Numbered from the stretch's first letter, positions 23,019 through 33,687 are shown. The stretch is 64,000 nucleotides of DNA from Zonotrichia leucophrys gambelii (GCF_028769735.1 NW_026992300.1:62001-126000); one strand, 5' to 3'. Notes: generated by a model from the letters alone, not told the origin. Program-made: numbers and translations.

Positions 23019-23301
23019 CTCTGACCACCACAACCTTTCGGGGGGGGGCACCACCACCACCTTCAAAGCCCTGAAGACCAGAGAGAAGAAGAAAAAAAAA
23101 AAAGCCAACAGAGACTGCAAAAAAACAGCAGTCACTGAGAATTCCATCTCTCAGTTTCTGCCGAAGACAATTCGTAGCAGAGCAGCCCGGAGTGGAACCA
23201 GAAGGCGCCCTGGGACCACTTCTCGTGATCTGCTGGACAGATCGAGACGTCCAGACTGCTCTGAACGACAGATTCGGTAAGAAAGCCTGAAAAATAAGAA
23301 C

Positions 23302-23634
23302 ATGGGAGGCACACTTTCCCAGGAACAACGGGAAATTTTGTCCGCCCTACAGGGTGTGACAGAAACGTATACAGAGGGAATTCCAAAGAAAGAATTAAAA
23401 CAATTATTACTATGGGCAAGGCTAAACTACCCACAGGCAGAAACGTGCCTGCTATTTGAAGTGGGGTTCTGGCAGGAAATAAATAGACACTTATATTTCT
23501 TAGCTACTAAAAAAGATGAGACAGCGTTGAAGCTGCTGTCTCCTGCAAGAATAATGCTGGAAGGGATTTCTATGCAAACGAAATTCCAGGACCCCCAGAC
23601 GCAGCAGACGTCCGGGGGGGGGAGGCCTCTCTGA
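23302..23634 (+). pseudogene. gag: ERV1 gag, matrix part
   Basis: The ORF starts MGGTLSQEQ, with Gly at position 2 as the expected myristoylation site for targeting Gag to the plasma membrane. The 110 residues have the helical character of a retroviral matrix protein. The frame closes with TGA at 23632-23634, shortly after a run of nine G. The main gag ORF lies in another frame and is open upstream of its first ATG into this overlap. A single indel between about 23520 and 23620 would account for the break. Whether it is biological or an assembly error at homopolymers is unclear. Confidence 0.8.
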
Positions 23635-23801
23635 AAGAGGGGGGGGGCAAGGCCCCAGGAAAGAAAAAATTAGCTCTGGCCTTAAAAGGCCGAGAGGAAA
23701 ATGCTCTTGGAGAAAAAGAGCAAGAAATATTATTAAAATACCCGGTCCCAAAACCCAGAAACCCCGGGAAACCCCCAAAACGTCCAAAAACCCCAGAGAG
23801 C

Positions 23802-26465
23802 ATGGAGGACTCAGGGGCAGAGGGGGGGGAGAGGGGACCGGGGGGCGCGCTTTCTCGCGATGCCGCGGCAACGGAGCAGGGAAGCCAGGCTGCAGCGGAG
23901 CAGGAGGGGAGCACGGGTGAAGAAAAAACAGAGAATACGTGTTTTTGCGCGGCTTTGCTTGACTCGGGGCCGGGGGCAGCGGCAGCCCCGACCGGCGGGG
24001 ATGCGGGGGCGTGTGCGGCAGGCGGAGTTCGCGAGGGCTCGGGAAAGCCACGGACCGGGGCCGGGGCGTCTGACCCAGGCAGCGAAAAGGGGGAATTTGT
24101 GCTGCCCCAAAAAGCTGCCATGCGGGGACGTAGGAGGCGTGCGGTTGTCATATCAGAGCCCATGCGCAGATCCGCCAGGATTGCGGAACGCACGCGGCCG
24201 CCGGCGGGAGGGAGGCTGCTTGTACCGGCAAAAGGGGAAATAGACACGGGAACGGAGGAGGAGGAGACAGAGTCAGAAGCAGACCAAAGGGGAGATATCT
24301 CAGGGGTGGAACAAGATGGAGACAGTGAAAGTAGTTCGGGAGACACAGGGAGCGGCTCGGAGAGCCCGCAGACGCAGACAGCGCAGCCCGGGCGGGAGCG
24401 GGACACACCCCCTGTAACATCCCGGGCGGGGAGGGGCCGCGTTAGGGAGTTCATATCCCGGGGCCCCCCGCCTTCTCCAGACTTGGTGCCCTTGATCAAA
24501 ACCCTTGGAGTCCAAGACTCACCCCCTCAGGAGAGACGTTCTGGTGTTCAAACCCCAATTTCAGTTGAATTAAAAGCCGAAAACACGCGGGCCGAGATAG
24601 GGAGGCGACCAACATGGCCACCGGCAGGAAGTGAAGCAACAGAGTACGCTACGTCACCAGAGCCAGGGAAGCCGGTGACAGCGCCATCTGGTGGCTGGAA
24701 GACAGAAGTGCACGCCATGCCGGATTGGATCGGCGGAGCCACAGCGCCATCTCGTGGCGAGACCGCAACAATGCAACAATTTTTCCCAACATTATATAAA
24801 AAGAAAAGCATTTTAAAGAAAACAATGCCAGCACAACAAAGGGATTATCCATCGACTTCAAGGCTTCATGAAGATGATGAAAGCTCAGATGAAGAACAGC
24901 TACAAGAAGGAAATATTATAAGGATCACAGCATCAGAAGGGGTTCCTATATGGATGCTGTCAGCAGCAGAAGCAACAAAGAGCTTCTTGCATTCAGTGGA
25001 CACCACAAAAAAGAAACATCGACAGGATCCTCGAGCTTCCTTTTCGGATTTGGGAGCGAGGCCAAAAACTTCAAGGCGAAGAATGAGACGTGATGAACCA
25101 ACAACATCCACAGCACCATTATTTATACAAATTCCAACGGAACCTGAAGAAGAAGAAGAATTTCAGGGGCCAGTGAAGACGATGGATTGGAAGCGAATCA
25201 GAAAAGCGTTGGCAAAAGAAAAGCATTTATTCCCGGGATCTGGGGATCTGACAATGCCAGTGACATATGATGCCCAGGGACAGAACCCGAGGTGGGAAAG
25301 GATGGGTCATGAAATACTCAAGGATTTAGGGAAGGCGGCTCAAACTTTTGAGCTGAATTCACAATACTTCAAACAGTTATTAAGAGGGACATTCGCTACA
25401 TATGATCTCACACCATATGACATTCGAAGTATTGTGGCAATGATTCTCACTGACACCCAAAGCCTTGTCTGGGAAAAAAGATGGAGAAAATATCTCGCTG
25501 AATTACGGAACAGATACCAAGGTGGACCAAATGCAAACCTCACAGAGGGGCAGTTAGCAGGAGATCCTCCAGATGACAACCCAGGAGAACAAGCAGCTAG
25601 GCTGCCACGAAGAGTATTAAGTGACATCAAGGAGGCAGCGAGGATGGCAATTATGCAAATCGCACCAACAGGAGCTCCAGAAGTCCCGTTCTCTTGCATC
25701 AAGCAAGGTCCCACAGAGCCATTCATGTCGTTCATCGATCGACTCACGCAAGCCGTGGATCGACAGGTGACGATAGAAGAAGCGAAGAGGCCTCTCTTGG
25801 AAAGCTTAGCCTTCGGCAATGCCAACCCAGATTGTCAACGGGTGATTAGCGCCATGCCAGGACGGCCATCCTTGGCAGAGATGGTGGAGGCATGCAGCAA
25901 GGTGGGAACACCTCAGCATGTCGCAGCGATTGTGAAGAATGAATTGAGAGAGGAATGGGAGAATCAATTAAAGGGACATTCAGAAAAGCAAACAGAGGAC
26001 AAGACCCTGGAGAAGATGCTGGAAAAAATACTGCATCAACAGAATGAGAACATCAACAAAGTTCTTGCGACGATGCAGAAAAAGAACAATCCCCCAAGAG
26101 GACAGTGCTATAGATGTGGGGAGCTTGGGCACTTGAAAAGGAACTGTGCACAAACACATACGCCAGCGCCGGTACAGAAGGCAGAAAGGCCAGTTTGCGC
26201 ACGGTGCGGGAGAGGAAGACATCCTGCGAAAGAATGTTATTCCCGAACAGACGTGGATGGAAATCCGTTACCGTATCCGGGAAACGCGAGGCGCAGCGCG
26301 GACCAGTGCGCTCAGACACAAGTACTGGCGGTGTCGCAAGAGCAGACGGGGCAATCATCAGTGAGCAACAAGCAGACGCCCTCAGCAAAACCCTTAGCCG
26401 ATTCCACAGCGACCCAGACCTCCTCCCACCAGGGGCACAGTGCACATTGGCAGCTTCAAAATTAG
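23802..26465 (+). CDS. gag: ERV1 gag, main part (capsid and nucleocapsid)
   Basis: Structural polyprotein of the virus particle. Residues 1 to about 370 are long, Gly/Glu/Pro-rich and acidic, unusually large for a betaretroviral Gag. The capsid follows, with the major homology region at about residue 633 (QGPTEPFMSFIDRL). Two nucleocapsid zinc knuckles lie at about residues 768 and 800 (CYRCGELGHLKRNC and CARCGRGRHPAKEC). The 887-codon ORF is uninterrupted, but its ATG is merely the first in frame; translation should begin at the matrix ATG at 23302 and is broken by a frameshift. The 3' end overlaps pro and contains a slippery heptamer. Confidence 0.9.
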   Translation: MEDSGAEGGERGPGGALSRDAAATEQGSQAAAEQEGSTGEEKTENTCFCAALLDSGPGAAAAPTGGDAGACAAGGVREGSGKPRTGAGASDPGSEKGEFVLPQKAAMRGRRRRAVVISEPMRRSARIAERTRPPAGGRLLVPAKGEIDTGTEEEETESEADQRGDISGVEQDGDSESSSGDTGSGSESPQTQTAQPGRERDTPPVTSRAGRGRVREFISRGPPPSPDLVPLIKTLGVQDSPPQERRSGVQTPISVELKAENTRAEIGRRPTWPPAGSEATEYATSPEPGKPVTAPSGGWKTEVHAMPDWIGGATAPSRGETATMQQFFPTLYKKKSILKKTMPAQQRDYPSTSRLHEDDESSDEEQLQEGNIIRITASEGVPIWMLSAAEATKSFLHSVDTTKKKHRQDPRASFSDLGARPKTSRRRMRRDEPTTSTAPLFIQIPTEPEEEEEFQGPVKTMDWKRIRKALAKEKHLFPGSGDLTMPVTYDAQGQNPRWERMGHEILKDLGKAAQTFELNSQYFKQLLRGTFATYDLTPYDIRSIVAMILTDTQSLVWEKRWRKYLAELRNRYQGGPNANLTEGQLAGDPPDDNPGEQAARLPRRVLSDIKEAARMAIMQIAPTGAPEVPFSCIKQGPTEPFMSFIDRLTQAVDRQVTIEEAKRPLLESLAFGNANPDCQRVISAMPGRPSLAEMVEACSKVGTPQHVAAIVKNELREEWENQLKGHSEKQTEDKTLEKMLEKILHQQNENINKVLATMQKKNNPPRGQCYRCGELGHLKRNCAQTHTPAPVQKAERPVCARCGRGRHPAKECYSRTDVDGNPLPYPGNARRSADQCAQTQVLAVSQEQTGQSSVSNKQTPSAKPLADSTATQTSSHQGHSAHWQLQN

Positions 26466-27121
26466 TATGCTTTCTAGACGAAAGTCATGCGGAGATACCA
26501 ACAGGTGTCCGCGGGGACTCATATAAGAAGCAAGATTTCCTGATAATCGGACAAGATAAATGCAGTATTCTTGGACTCATTGTCTATCCGACAGTTATCT
26601 CAGCAGACAAAAATACAGAATTGACAGTGTTGGCAAGAGCACTTTGTCCACCATTGACTGTACCAGAAAACACTGTGGTTGCGAGAGCCTTTGCACTGCC
26701 GCCACACGCAGTTGGAGAGGTCATGTCAATCTTCGACGAAGAAGGTTTCCCTATGAAGGAACATGTTGAAGTACATACAACATGGGTGAAGCACATAGGT
26801 CGAGACAGACCCACGCTCACATGCCAACTGACATGCGGGAACGGAACAATAGCGATTACAGGCATGCTCGATACAGGGGCGGATGTAACAGTGATATCAT
26901 ACATTTTCTGGCCACGCAGCTGGAGCTTGGTCGCGCCACTGGGTTCTCTCTCAGGCATAGGGGGAGCATCTCTGTGTCTGCAAAGTGAGAATTCTGTCGT
27001 TGTCACAGGACCAGGAGACAAGACGGCGGTCATTCGTCCTTTTATTGTCCAAAAGCCGATCACAGTCTGGGGTCGAGACCTTTTGGCACAATGGGGTGCG
27101 AAGATCGAAGTGGATTTTTAG
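26114..27121 (+). CDS. pro: ERV1 pro: dUTPase-like region and aspartic protease
   Basis: The ORF is in the -1 frame of gag and would be made by frameshifting. The useful part starts after the heptamer at 26285. It first has a dUTPase-like domain, as in betaretroviruses, though I cannot find the clear GSAG motif, so it may be inactive. The retroviral protease follows, with the catalytic triplet in MLDTGADVTVIS (about 26864-26899) and a WGRDLL motif near the C-terminus. The protease would cleave Gag and Gag-Pol as a dimer. It ends in TAG at 27119-27121, overlapping pol. Confidence 0.88.
   Translation: MWGAWALEKELCTNTYASAGTEGRKASLRTVRERKTSCERMLFPNRRGWKSVTVSGKREAQRGPVRSDTSTGGVARADGAIISEQQADALSKTLSRFHSDPDLLPPGAQCTLAASKLVCFLDESHAEIPTGVRGDSYKKQDFLIIGQDKCSILGLIVYPTVISADKNTELTVLARALCPPLTVPENTVVARAFALPPHAVGEVMSIFDEEGFPMKEHVEVHTTWVKHIGRDRPTLTCQLTCGNGTIAITGMLDTGADVTVISYIFWPRSWSLVAPLGSLSGIGGASLCLQSENSVVVTGPGDKTAVIRPFIVQKPITVWGRDLLAQWGAKIEVDF
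26279..26285 (+). promoter_or_regulatory. ERV1 gag-pro frameshift heptamer
   Basis: GGGAAAC lies in the gag frame as CCG-GGA-AAC, the canonical X-XXY-YYZ phasing for -1 slippage. The pro ORF is open in the -1 frame across this point. The same heptamer at the same gag context (PGN) exists in ERV2. Confidence 0.8.
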
Positions 27122-29796
27122 TAGGGGTCACTGCAGCACTCCCCACACTGAAACTGACATGGAAAACCAATAAACCAGTTTGGGTGGATCAGTGGCCCCT
27201 TGAGCGGAAAAAGTTGAGTGCTTTGAGAAACCTGGTCCGAGAACAATTGCAGGCGGGACACATCAAGCCAACAGACAGCCCTTGGAATTCTCCAGTGTTT
27301 GTCATCAAGAAAAAACTATCAGGCAAATGGAGATTGCTACACGATCTCAGGAAGATCAACGACGTCATAGAAGACATGGGACCGCTTCAATTGGGACTTC
27401 CATCTGTCTCAATGATTCCCAGAGATTGGCAGCTTGTGGTCATTGACCTCAAGGATTGTTTTTTCAGTATCCCACTTCATCCAGATGACGCTCCGAGATT
27501 CGCCTTTTCAGTTCCGAGTATCAACAAGGAAACGACTCTGCAGCGGTACCATTGGGTCGTTCTTCCACAGGGTCTAAAAAATTCTCCGACGATCTGCCAA
27601 TGGTACGTGGCACGAGCTTTGGCACCAGCACGGAAGAAATTTCCAAAGGTAAAGATCATTCATTACATGGATGATTTGCTCATTGCAGCATCAACACAAC
27701 AGGAGCTGCAAGAAGCTCGTGACTGTGTGATCGCAGAGGTGCAAAAGGCAGGTCTAGAAATCAGCATTTCGAAGATTCAAGAGGTTGCACCTTGGAAATA
27801 TCTAGGGTGGAAAATTTCAGAAAGACCAATAAAGCCTCAAAAAGTGGAGATCAGCACCAAGATCACCAATCTGCACGATTTGCAACAGCTTCTGGGAGAA
27901 ATCAACTGGATGAGGCCGGTTTTGGGAATCACAAACAGCGACATCCCAGCGTTGCTCGATCTTTTGAGAGGAGACACAGACATTCGGTCTCCCAGGACAC
28001 TCACGCAAGAAGCAAAGAAGGAATTGGAGAAAGTTGCAGACGCGATACAGAAAAGGCAGGCACATCGATTTGTTCCAACGTTGCCTTTTCAGTTGGCAGA
28101 GCTGGGGAAGAAAACACAGTTCCATGGTTTGATCTTCCAATGGGACGAGTCGCAAAAGGACTCTTTGATAATCATAGAGTGGATTTTCCTACCACACAGG
28201 CCCGCAAAAACAATTCTTACAGACTTGGAGATGGCAGCACAGATCATCATAAAAGCGAGAACAAGGTTGCTGACGATGGCAGGAAGAGAATTTTCAACCA
28301 TCAGGTTACCCTTGAAACAAGACTATTTCGAGTGGGCGATGCAACAATCGAAAGACCTGTTAATCGCATTGCTGGCGTTCCCGGGAACTTGCACAATCCA
28401 CTTTCCGCAACACAAGATACTGCAATCGCAAATATGTTATAAAACAAAACCAAGAATAAGTGAAGAACCTTTGGACGGGATCACAGTGTTCACGGATGGC
28501 TCAGGGAAGACACACAAGTCGGTGATCATGTGGAGAGACTCAACGACAGGGGATTGGGAATCTGATGTGAGGAAGGTTCAGGGCTCTCCACAAATTGTGG
28601 AGTTGGCAGCTGTTGTCCGAGCATTTCAGTTGTTCAAACAACCTCTCAATCTGGTGACAGACTCCGCGTATGTTGCGGGTGTGGTCAAGAGATTGGAAGG
28701 TTCGCTCTTGAAAGAAGTCAGTAATGGGGTTTTATACTCCTATCTGACGAGCTTGAAGGCATTGCTAGAGGGCAGGAAAAGAGAGTATTTTATCACACAC
28801 ATTAGAGCGCACACGACACTTCCGGGATTTCTAGCGGAGGGAAATGCTCGAGCGGACAGGTTGACAATGCCCATTTCGCAAACACTGCCGGACATTTTTG
28901 AGCAAGCAAGGTTAAGTCATGCGTTCTTTCATCAGAATGCACAAGCGCTGATGGAGTCCTTTCGTCTCACAAAGAGTCAGGCGAGGGAGATCATTAGTGC
29001 TTGCCCAGACTGTCAGTTTGTGCAGCCACCTTCTTCCACCGGAGCTATCAATACGCGGGGGCTGCAAAGTCTTCAGTTGTGGCAAGCTGATGTCACGAAA
29101 TATCCATCTTTTGGGAGGCTCAAAAATGTTCATGTTTCTGTAGATACATTCTCAGGTGCAGTCTTTGCTTCAGCACATGCAGGGGAAACAGCAGACCATG
29201 CTTGCCGACATTTTCTGCAAGCATTTGCAGCATTAGGTGTGCCTCAGGAGATAAAAACAGATAATGGTCCAACGTATACAGGCAGGGTGCTTGACAAATT
29301 CCTGAAAAAATGGGGTGTCAGACACACGTTCGGTATTCCACATTCACCCACAGGTCAAGCGATCATTGAAAGAACACATCACACCCTGAAATCCCTTCTG
29401 GACAGACAGAGAAGGGGTGAACCAGAGGCAACACCTCACATGAAATTAAATAAGGCACTGTATGTGTTGAATTTCCTAAATAGCTCATCCTCGGAACCTA
29501 ATCCACCAATCGTGAGACACTTTCTAAATAGCACACAGGCAAAGCTAAGGGAAAACCCTTTGGTTTTGATCAGGAACCCAGAAACAGGACAAATAGAGGG
29601 TCCTTTCAGACTAATCACTTGGGGCAAGGGTTTTGCTTGTATCTCCACAGATCGAGGTCTAAAGTGGGTGTCGGCGCGGCACGTGAAGCCATTCCGGACG
29701 CGAGAACCCGAGAACGCTGATCCGAGAAACAAAGAGACGAGTACTCAGACAGAAGTCGAGACTCAGGCCGGAAAGAGCGATCCCGAAGAAAAATAA
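27091..29796 (+). CDS. pol: ERV1 pol: reverse transcriptase, RNase H, integrase
   Basis: The 901-codon ORF is intact. Reverse transcriptase spans about 27150-28000 with YMDD at 27664-27675 and the upstream VIDLKDCFF motif. RNase H starts near 28480 (VFTDGSG) and has the later DSAY motif. Integrase begins near 28900 with the H-x3-H / C-x2-C zinc site. The catalytic D, D, E residues are all present; the second D (29260-29262) and the E (29368-29370) are separated by 35 residues. Function: copying viral RNA to DNA and integrating it. It is translated only as a Gag-Pro-Pol fusion after two -1 shifts, so the first ATG is not meaningful. Confidence 0.95.
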   Translation: MGCEDRSGFLVGVTAALPTLKLTWKTNKPVWVDQWPLERKKLSALRNLVREQLQAGHIKPTDSPWNSPVFVIKKKLSGKWRLLHDLRKINDVIEDMGPLQLGLPSVSMIPRDWQLVVIDLKDCFFSIPLHPDDAPRFAFSVPSINKETTLQRYHWVVLPQGLKNSPTICQWYVARALAPARKKFPKVKIIHYMDDLLIAASTQQELQEARDCVIAEVQKAGLEISISKIQEVAPWKYLGWKISERPIKPQKVEISTKITNLHDLQQLLGEINWMRPVLGITNSDIPALLDLLRGDTDIRSPRTLTQEAKKELEKVADAIQKRQAHRFVPTLPFQLAELGKKTQFHGLIFQWDESQKDSLIIIEWIFLPHRPAKTILTDLEMAAQIIIKARTRLLTMAGREFSTIRLPLKQDYFEWAMQQSKDLLIALLAFPGTCTIHFPQHKILQSQICYKTKPRISEEPLDGITVFTDGSGKTHKSVIMWRDSTTGDWESDVRKVQGSPQIVELAAVVRAFQLFKQPLNLVTDSAYVAGVVKRLEGSLLKEVSNGVLYSYLTSLKALLEGRKREYFITHIRAHTTLPGFLAEGNARADRLTMPISQTLPDIFEQARLSHAFFHQNAQALMESFRLTKSQAREIISACPDCQFVQPPSSTGAINTRGLQSLQLWQADVTKYPSFGRLKNVHVSVDTFSGAVFASAHAGETADHACRHFLQAFAALGVPQEIKTDNGPTYTGRVLDKFLKKWGVRHTFGIPHSPTGQAIIERTHHTLKSLLDRQRRGEPEATPHMKLNKALYVLNFLNSSSSEPNPPIVRHFLNSTQAKLRENPLVLIRNPETGQIEGPFRLITWGKGFACISTDRGLKWVSARHVKPFRTREPENADPRNKETSTQTEVETQAGKSDPEEK
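27112..27118 (+). promoter_or_regulatory. ERV1 pro-pol frameshift heptamer
   Basis: GGATTTT is read in pro as GTG-GAT-TTT immediately before the TAG stop. It resembles the MMTV-type pro-pol slip site. The pol frame is -1 relative to pro and open here. ERV2 has the same heptamer before its pro stop. Confidence 0.65.
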
Positions 29797-29840
29797 AAAG
29801 AAACTAAGGACTTTGGGGATTTCTGTATAAAAGCGTAATA

Positions 29841-30038
29841 ATGAGTATCATGATGCTTATGTGCATCATTCTTTCATTCATTGCAGCAAGTAAGGGAGAA
29901 GATTTACCTGTAAATCAGCCAAGGCAAAATCTATGGGAGACTTTGGCTCAAGCAGCAAATCTAGATAGTATTTGCCTGACACATTCGAGGCCAGGAAAAC
30001 CATTTTCTGCATGCATGGTTGGATTGCCAGTGGACGAA
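29841..30038 (+). pseudogene. env: ERV1 env, N-terminal piece, interrupted by ERV2
   Basis: After pol an ORF begins with a hydrophobic signal-peptide-like stretch (MSIMMLMCIILSFIAAS). It continues as the start of a surface subunit up to the target site GACGAA (30033-30038). There the coding sequence is cut by ERV2. The corresponding continuation is at 36436 in the frame expected for a clean 6-bp duplication. The ORF stop at 30077 lies in suspect sequence. Confidence 0.8.
30033..30038. repeat. Target-site duplication of ERV2, left copy
   Basis: GACGAA at 30033-30038 is followed by TGTCGCAG, the first eight bases of the ERV2 LTR as seen at 36085. The right copy of GACGAA is at 36436-36441. Confidence 0.8.
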
Positions 30039-30046
30039 TGTCGCAG

Positions 30047-32045
30047 TTTCCAGGGCATTACTGCAGTAACACATTAGGTTCATTGAAAATCCAGTTAAAT
30101 GATGGTGTCTTGATCACACTATTCCTGTTGTTTACCCGTACCTTCAGAATTGAGATTTTGGGCCAGACAATATTTGCATATATCAGCCATGGGAAAAGTT
30201 ATCTTGACTCCAATAATTTCTTTAAAATGCATCGCTTGGGGCAATATACAAAGTTAACTGCCCAAGGGTCTCCAAGTTCCCTGAATTGCCTACGGTTTTT
30301 TTATTTCACAGATTTGCACGCTTAGCTAACCAGGAGGCCATGCGGCATTGGAAATTCCAATGCTTCTGTTTTTGAACTGTAAATACAGGCGCAGAGGAAA
30401 ATGACAGGCCAAAATTTGCAAAATTCAAGACAAGACTTGGGGACACAAAAACACATTCCAACGCGATTTCCACTCTAAACAGATTGGGTTGCTTACCTCA
30501 TCACACAAGTCGGTTTGGTTTGAGCAATCATGCACGCTGTGCTTCAGCATTGGATGACTCTTTCAAAGACTAGTGGTTTAAACAGGCGAACCTTCGAAAC
30601 AATCTGCAAAAACTATTGCATCCCCATGGCCCTGGTGTGAACAGTTCGAAATGGCGCATGAATCTCCAGATCATCAAATCGATTCCTGAAAGTTCTAGAA
30701 ATAGGTCTAAATAAAGATGAAAATCGGGACAATGATATGGAGATTCTTTGACATTCATGTATTGGAGCAAGAATTTAAGAAGTTTATATGCTTTAAACTA
30801 ATCTACTTAGTCTCTGATTGCTCCCTTGATGTTTTTGATGCTTAGAAGGCCTGATCTGTAAAAATTCTTGGCCCGAAGGGGAGATGTGGGATCTAGGTTT
30901 GATTGGGGTGCAATGGCCCCAACATGGCCGAGGAATGCTTGCAGTTTGTGCAGCTTTGCCTAGGGAGTTAATCTTTTTGTCATGAAGGTGGAAACTACTT
31001 AGATAGAAAAGGTCATGATAAAAATGGAGAATGATTCTCCTTTTTTTCTCCTTCTATTCTTGGCAAGCAACCTTGCATGGAATAGAGTAAAAGTTATCAA
31101 ACTGTAAAATGATAATATATTAAGCGTAGCAAGGTTATAGATGTGCGGTAACATCAGTTGCCCATGGTTTGACAGATCTTTTTCGGCTGAAAAACATCTT
31201 TTAGATACCAATTAATGAAACATAAAACATGAAAGAAGAAAGAAGCTTTGCTTCATGCGTAGCTTGCAAGGCCACTGGGCTTCAGGCCCTCAAAGGAAAA
31301 ATTGAAGTGGAAGTGCTTTTCAGGCAGAAACACATGGGGGTTTACCAGCTTTTCATTCTGCAAGCAAGCAGCGACTAACGTCTTGATCAGGTCATTGCCT
31401 GCACAGTCAAAAATCTGGGTAACAGATGCTATGTTTGGATGTGCTGATTCACGTAAGATATTTTCGACACCAATAACTGGTCCACACTTTAAAATGGTAA
31501 CACAAATGTCCTAGTTCTTCAAATGCTTATTTTTCATGGGCTAACCAAATGGGACTAAAGACAGAACATCAGGGACTATGAACAGAACGGTGAAACAAAG
31601 TAGCCAAAAGGCACCACTGCCAGAAGCTTCCCTTTGGGTGGTTCCCTGCTGAATCACAAGTGGAGGATTTCCCAGTGATCATGCCTTTCCCAAGAAGCTG
31701 ATTTCTTTTCCGCTGACCCATCGTAAAAACTGAGACCCTTAAGAGGAAAGGAACAATTTGACCTTGCACCTCACAATGGGTCTCTTGCAGGGTCAAAAGG
31801 TATGAGAGAGGAATAAGATACAGATTGCCTAAAACAAAATAGGGCCCGAAGCTGCCCTCCTGTTATTTGGATGCCACCTTCTTCAGAAAACACTGTTTGT
31901 TTACAAGGCAATCAACCCAAGCCAGGCCACTGCCCTCACAGCAGCAGGAATTCCTAGCGCTGCCGTGCTGTAAAGACAGCAAACAGGCTCAAGCTAAAGT
32001 CCTCTGGAGAGCAGCTTTGCGAGCTGAAACGCAAAAAATCCTTCA
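30047..32045. other. Degraded duplicate of env, 3' LTR and host flank (probable assembly artefact)
   Basis: This stretch follows 36442 to about 39040 in order, with very frequent indels and substitutions. Env-like sequence runs to 30870, an LTR-like part starts at GAGATGTGGGATCT (30881-30894), an LTR tail lies near 31110-31300, and host flank like 38079-39040 runs to about 32045. It is shorter than its clean counterpart, so deletions dominate. All parts are equally damaged, including the host flank. No gene can be read. The pattern fits an unpolished long-read gap fill, perhaps of an allele lacking ERV2. Confidence 0.75.
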
Positions 32046-33053
32046 GAAGAACAACTGATCTTCCCAATTATCATTCCATTGACACAGTATTCCACATGGT
32101 ATTTCATGGTCCTTCAAAATAAAAAATTGAACATCAACAGAGGGATCTATCCTGTTAACAAATTTGTGTGCTAGGGCTAATTCAACTTCTTCTAGGGTCT
32201 TTTTTGCTGCTGAGGTCAATTGCCTCTCATCAGTGGAGGAAGTGATGCCTGAAAGCAAATCAAACAATGGCTGCATCTGATGATTAGTTATGCCTAAATA
32301 TGATCGAATCCAACCTATTAAACCAACCAATTTCTGTACATCAGTAGCAGTTTTAACATCAATGTCTAACTTTACAGGTTGAGGCATAACTTGAGTGTTG
32401 GTCAGCAACATACCTAGGTATTTCCAAGGCATGTGTTCCTGCACTTTCTCTGGAGCAATGATCAAACCAAAGGCTTTCAAATTTGTCACAGCACATTGTC
32501 TAAGAGCTGACAACTGTTGCTTGTTGTCAGATGCCAACAAGATATCATCCATGTAATGATAGCAGTAGCAGTTTTTAAATTGCTCCCGCACTTTTGACAA
32601 GGCCTGTGCCACAAACCATTGACAAATAGTTGGCGAATTTTTCATGCCTTGTGGGAGTACCTTCCATTGATATCTTTTATCAGGTTCCGCATGATTTATA
32701 GAAGGCACCGTAAAAGCGAATTTTTCTTTGTCCTGCTCAGCCAATGGAATAGTGAAGAAACAATCTTTTAGATCAATGACAACTATTTGCCATTCCTGTG
32801 GAATCATCGTGGGTGTAGGAAGGCCTGGTTGCAAAGCTCCCATTGTTGCCATTACAGCATTTATCTGCCGTAAATCATGTAAAAGTCTCCATTTTCCCGA
32901 TTTCTTTTTTATTACAAAAACAGGGGTGTTCCAGGGACTGAATGATTCCTCAATGTGTCCTGCTTGCAATTGTTCTGTAACTAATTCTTGCAGGGCAGTA
33001 AGCTTTTCAGTAGTCAGGGGCCACTGGCGAACCCGGACAGGCTTATCTGTCAA
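32043..33053 (-). pseudogene. pol: ERV2 pol fragment: reverse transcriptase
   Basis: 336 codons cover the fingers, palm and thumb of a retroviral reverse transcriptase: FSPWNTPVFVIKKKSGKWRL near the start, VIDLKDCFF, LPQGMKNSPTICQW and YMDD (near 32550). The ORF ends in TGA at 32043-32045, right at the junction with the degraded stretch, so RNase H and integrase are absent. Relative to the protease stop, pol is not in the -1 frame that slippage would give; one base appears to be missing near 33065. Confidence 0.85.
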
Positions 33054-33105
33054 CCATGTCAGGGTACAACTGGACGTTCATTGCCCTGCAACACAGTGGC
33101 CCCCA

Positions 33106-33687
33106 TTAAAAATCCCTAGTAATTTTGACACCCCATTGAGATAAACAATCTCGTCCCCACAAACTTTGAGGAGCATCGGCAACATAGGGTCTGATGTTAG
33201 CTTGTTGGCCATCAGGATGTTTTACATTAATTACAATGGCTGACAGGCCACCTGTTGTAGCACCACCCAATCCCAGGAGTCCAAAACTTGCACGAGTAAG
33301 AGGCCAGGATTGAGGCCAGCAAAGTCGTGAGAGTATTGTGACATCTGCTCCAGTGTCAATCAAACCTGTTACTGATATAGTTCCTGGATGACATCCACTG
33401 GCGGTGAGAGTGCATGTCTTTTCTGGACGGCTCTCTGTTACTTTCTCAGTCCAAAACACTTGAGGTTCTCCTGTCGATCCAAAGCTTCCTGTGCCGCGAC
33501 TTCGGTCCACTGTATTTGGAACAGAACTCACAAAAGGTACAAGTTGAGCAATACAAGTTCCTTTCTGAATAGTAACAGGAGGGTCATCAATGGATACCAT
33601 AGCATGAATCTGCCCTAAATAATCAGCATCAATAAGCCCTAGATGCACATGAATACCTCTAAGTGTAGTACTTGATTCTCCTATCAA
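33106..33687 (-). pseudogene. pro: ERV2 pro: dUTPase end and protease
   Basis: The N-terminal part has the dUTPase motif GLIDADYLGQI (about 33610-33642). The aspartic protease follows with LIDTGADVTILS (about 33330-33362) and a C-terminal WGRDCLSQWG. It ends in TAA at 33106-33108 preceded by the GGATTTT heptamer (33109-33115). The upstream part of dUTPase lies in a different frame (33684-34025), so an indel near 33690 splits the domain. Confidence 0.82.

Noticed and set aside
22615..23280. A 221-codon ORF across the ERV1 LTR
   Set aside because: It lies across R, U5, the primer site and leader. The 3' LTR repeats its start but ends differently, and there is no domain, so it is an incidental opening.
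30047..32045. An ancient separate provirus or env pseudogene
   Set aside because: It contains the same host flank as the clean copy and an LTR corresponding to a pair that differs by about 1%, which an ancient copy could not.
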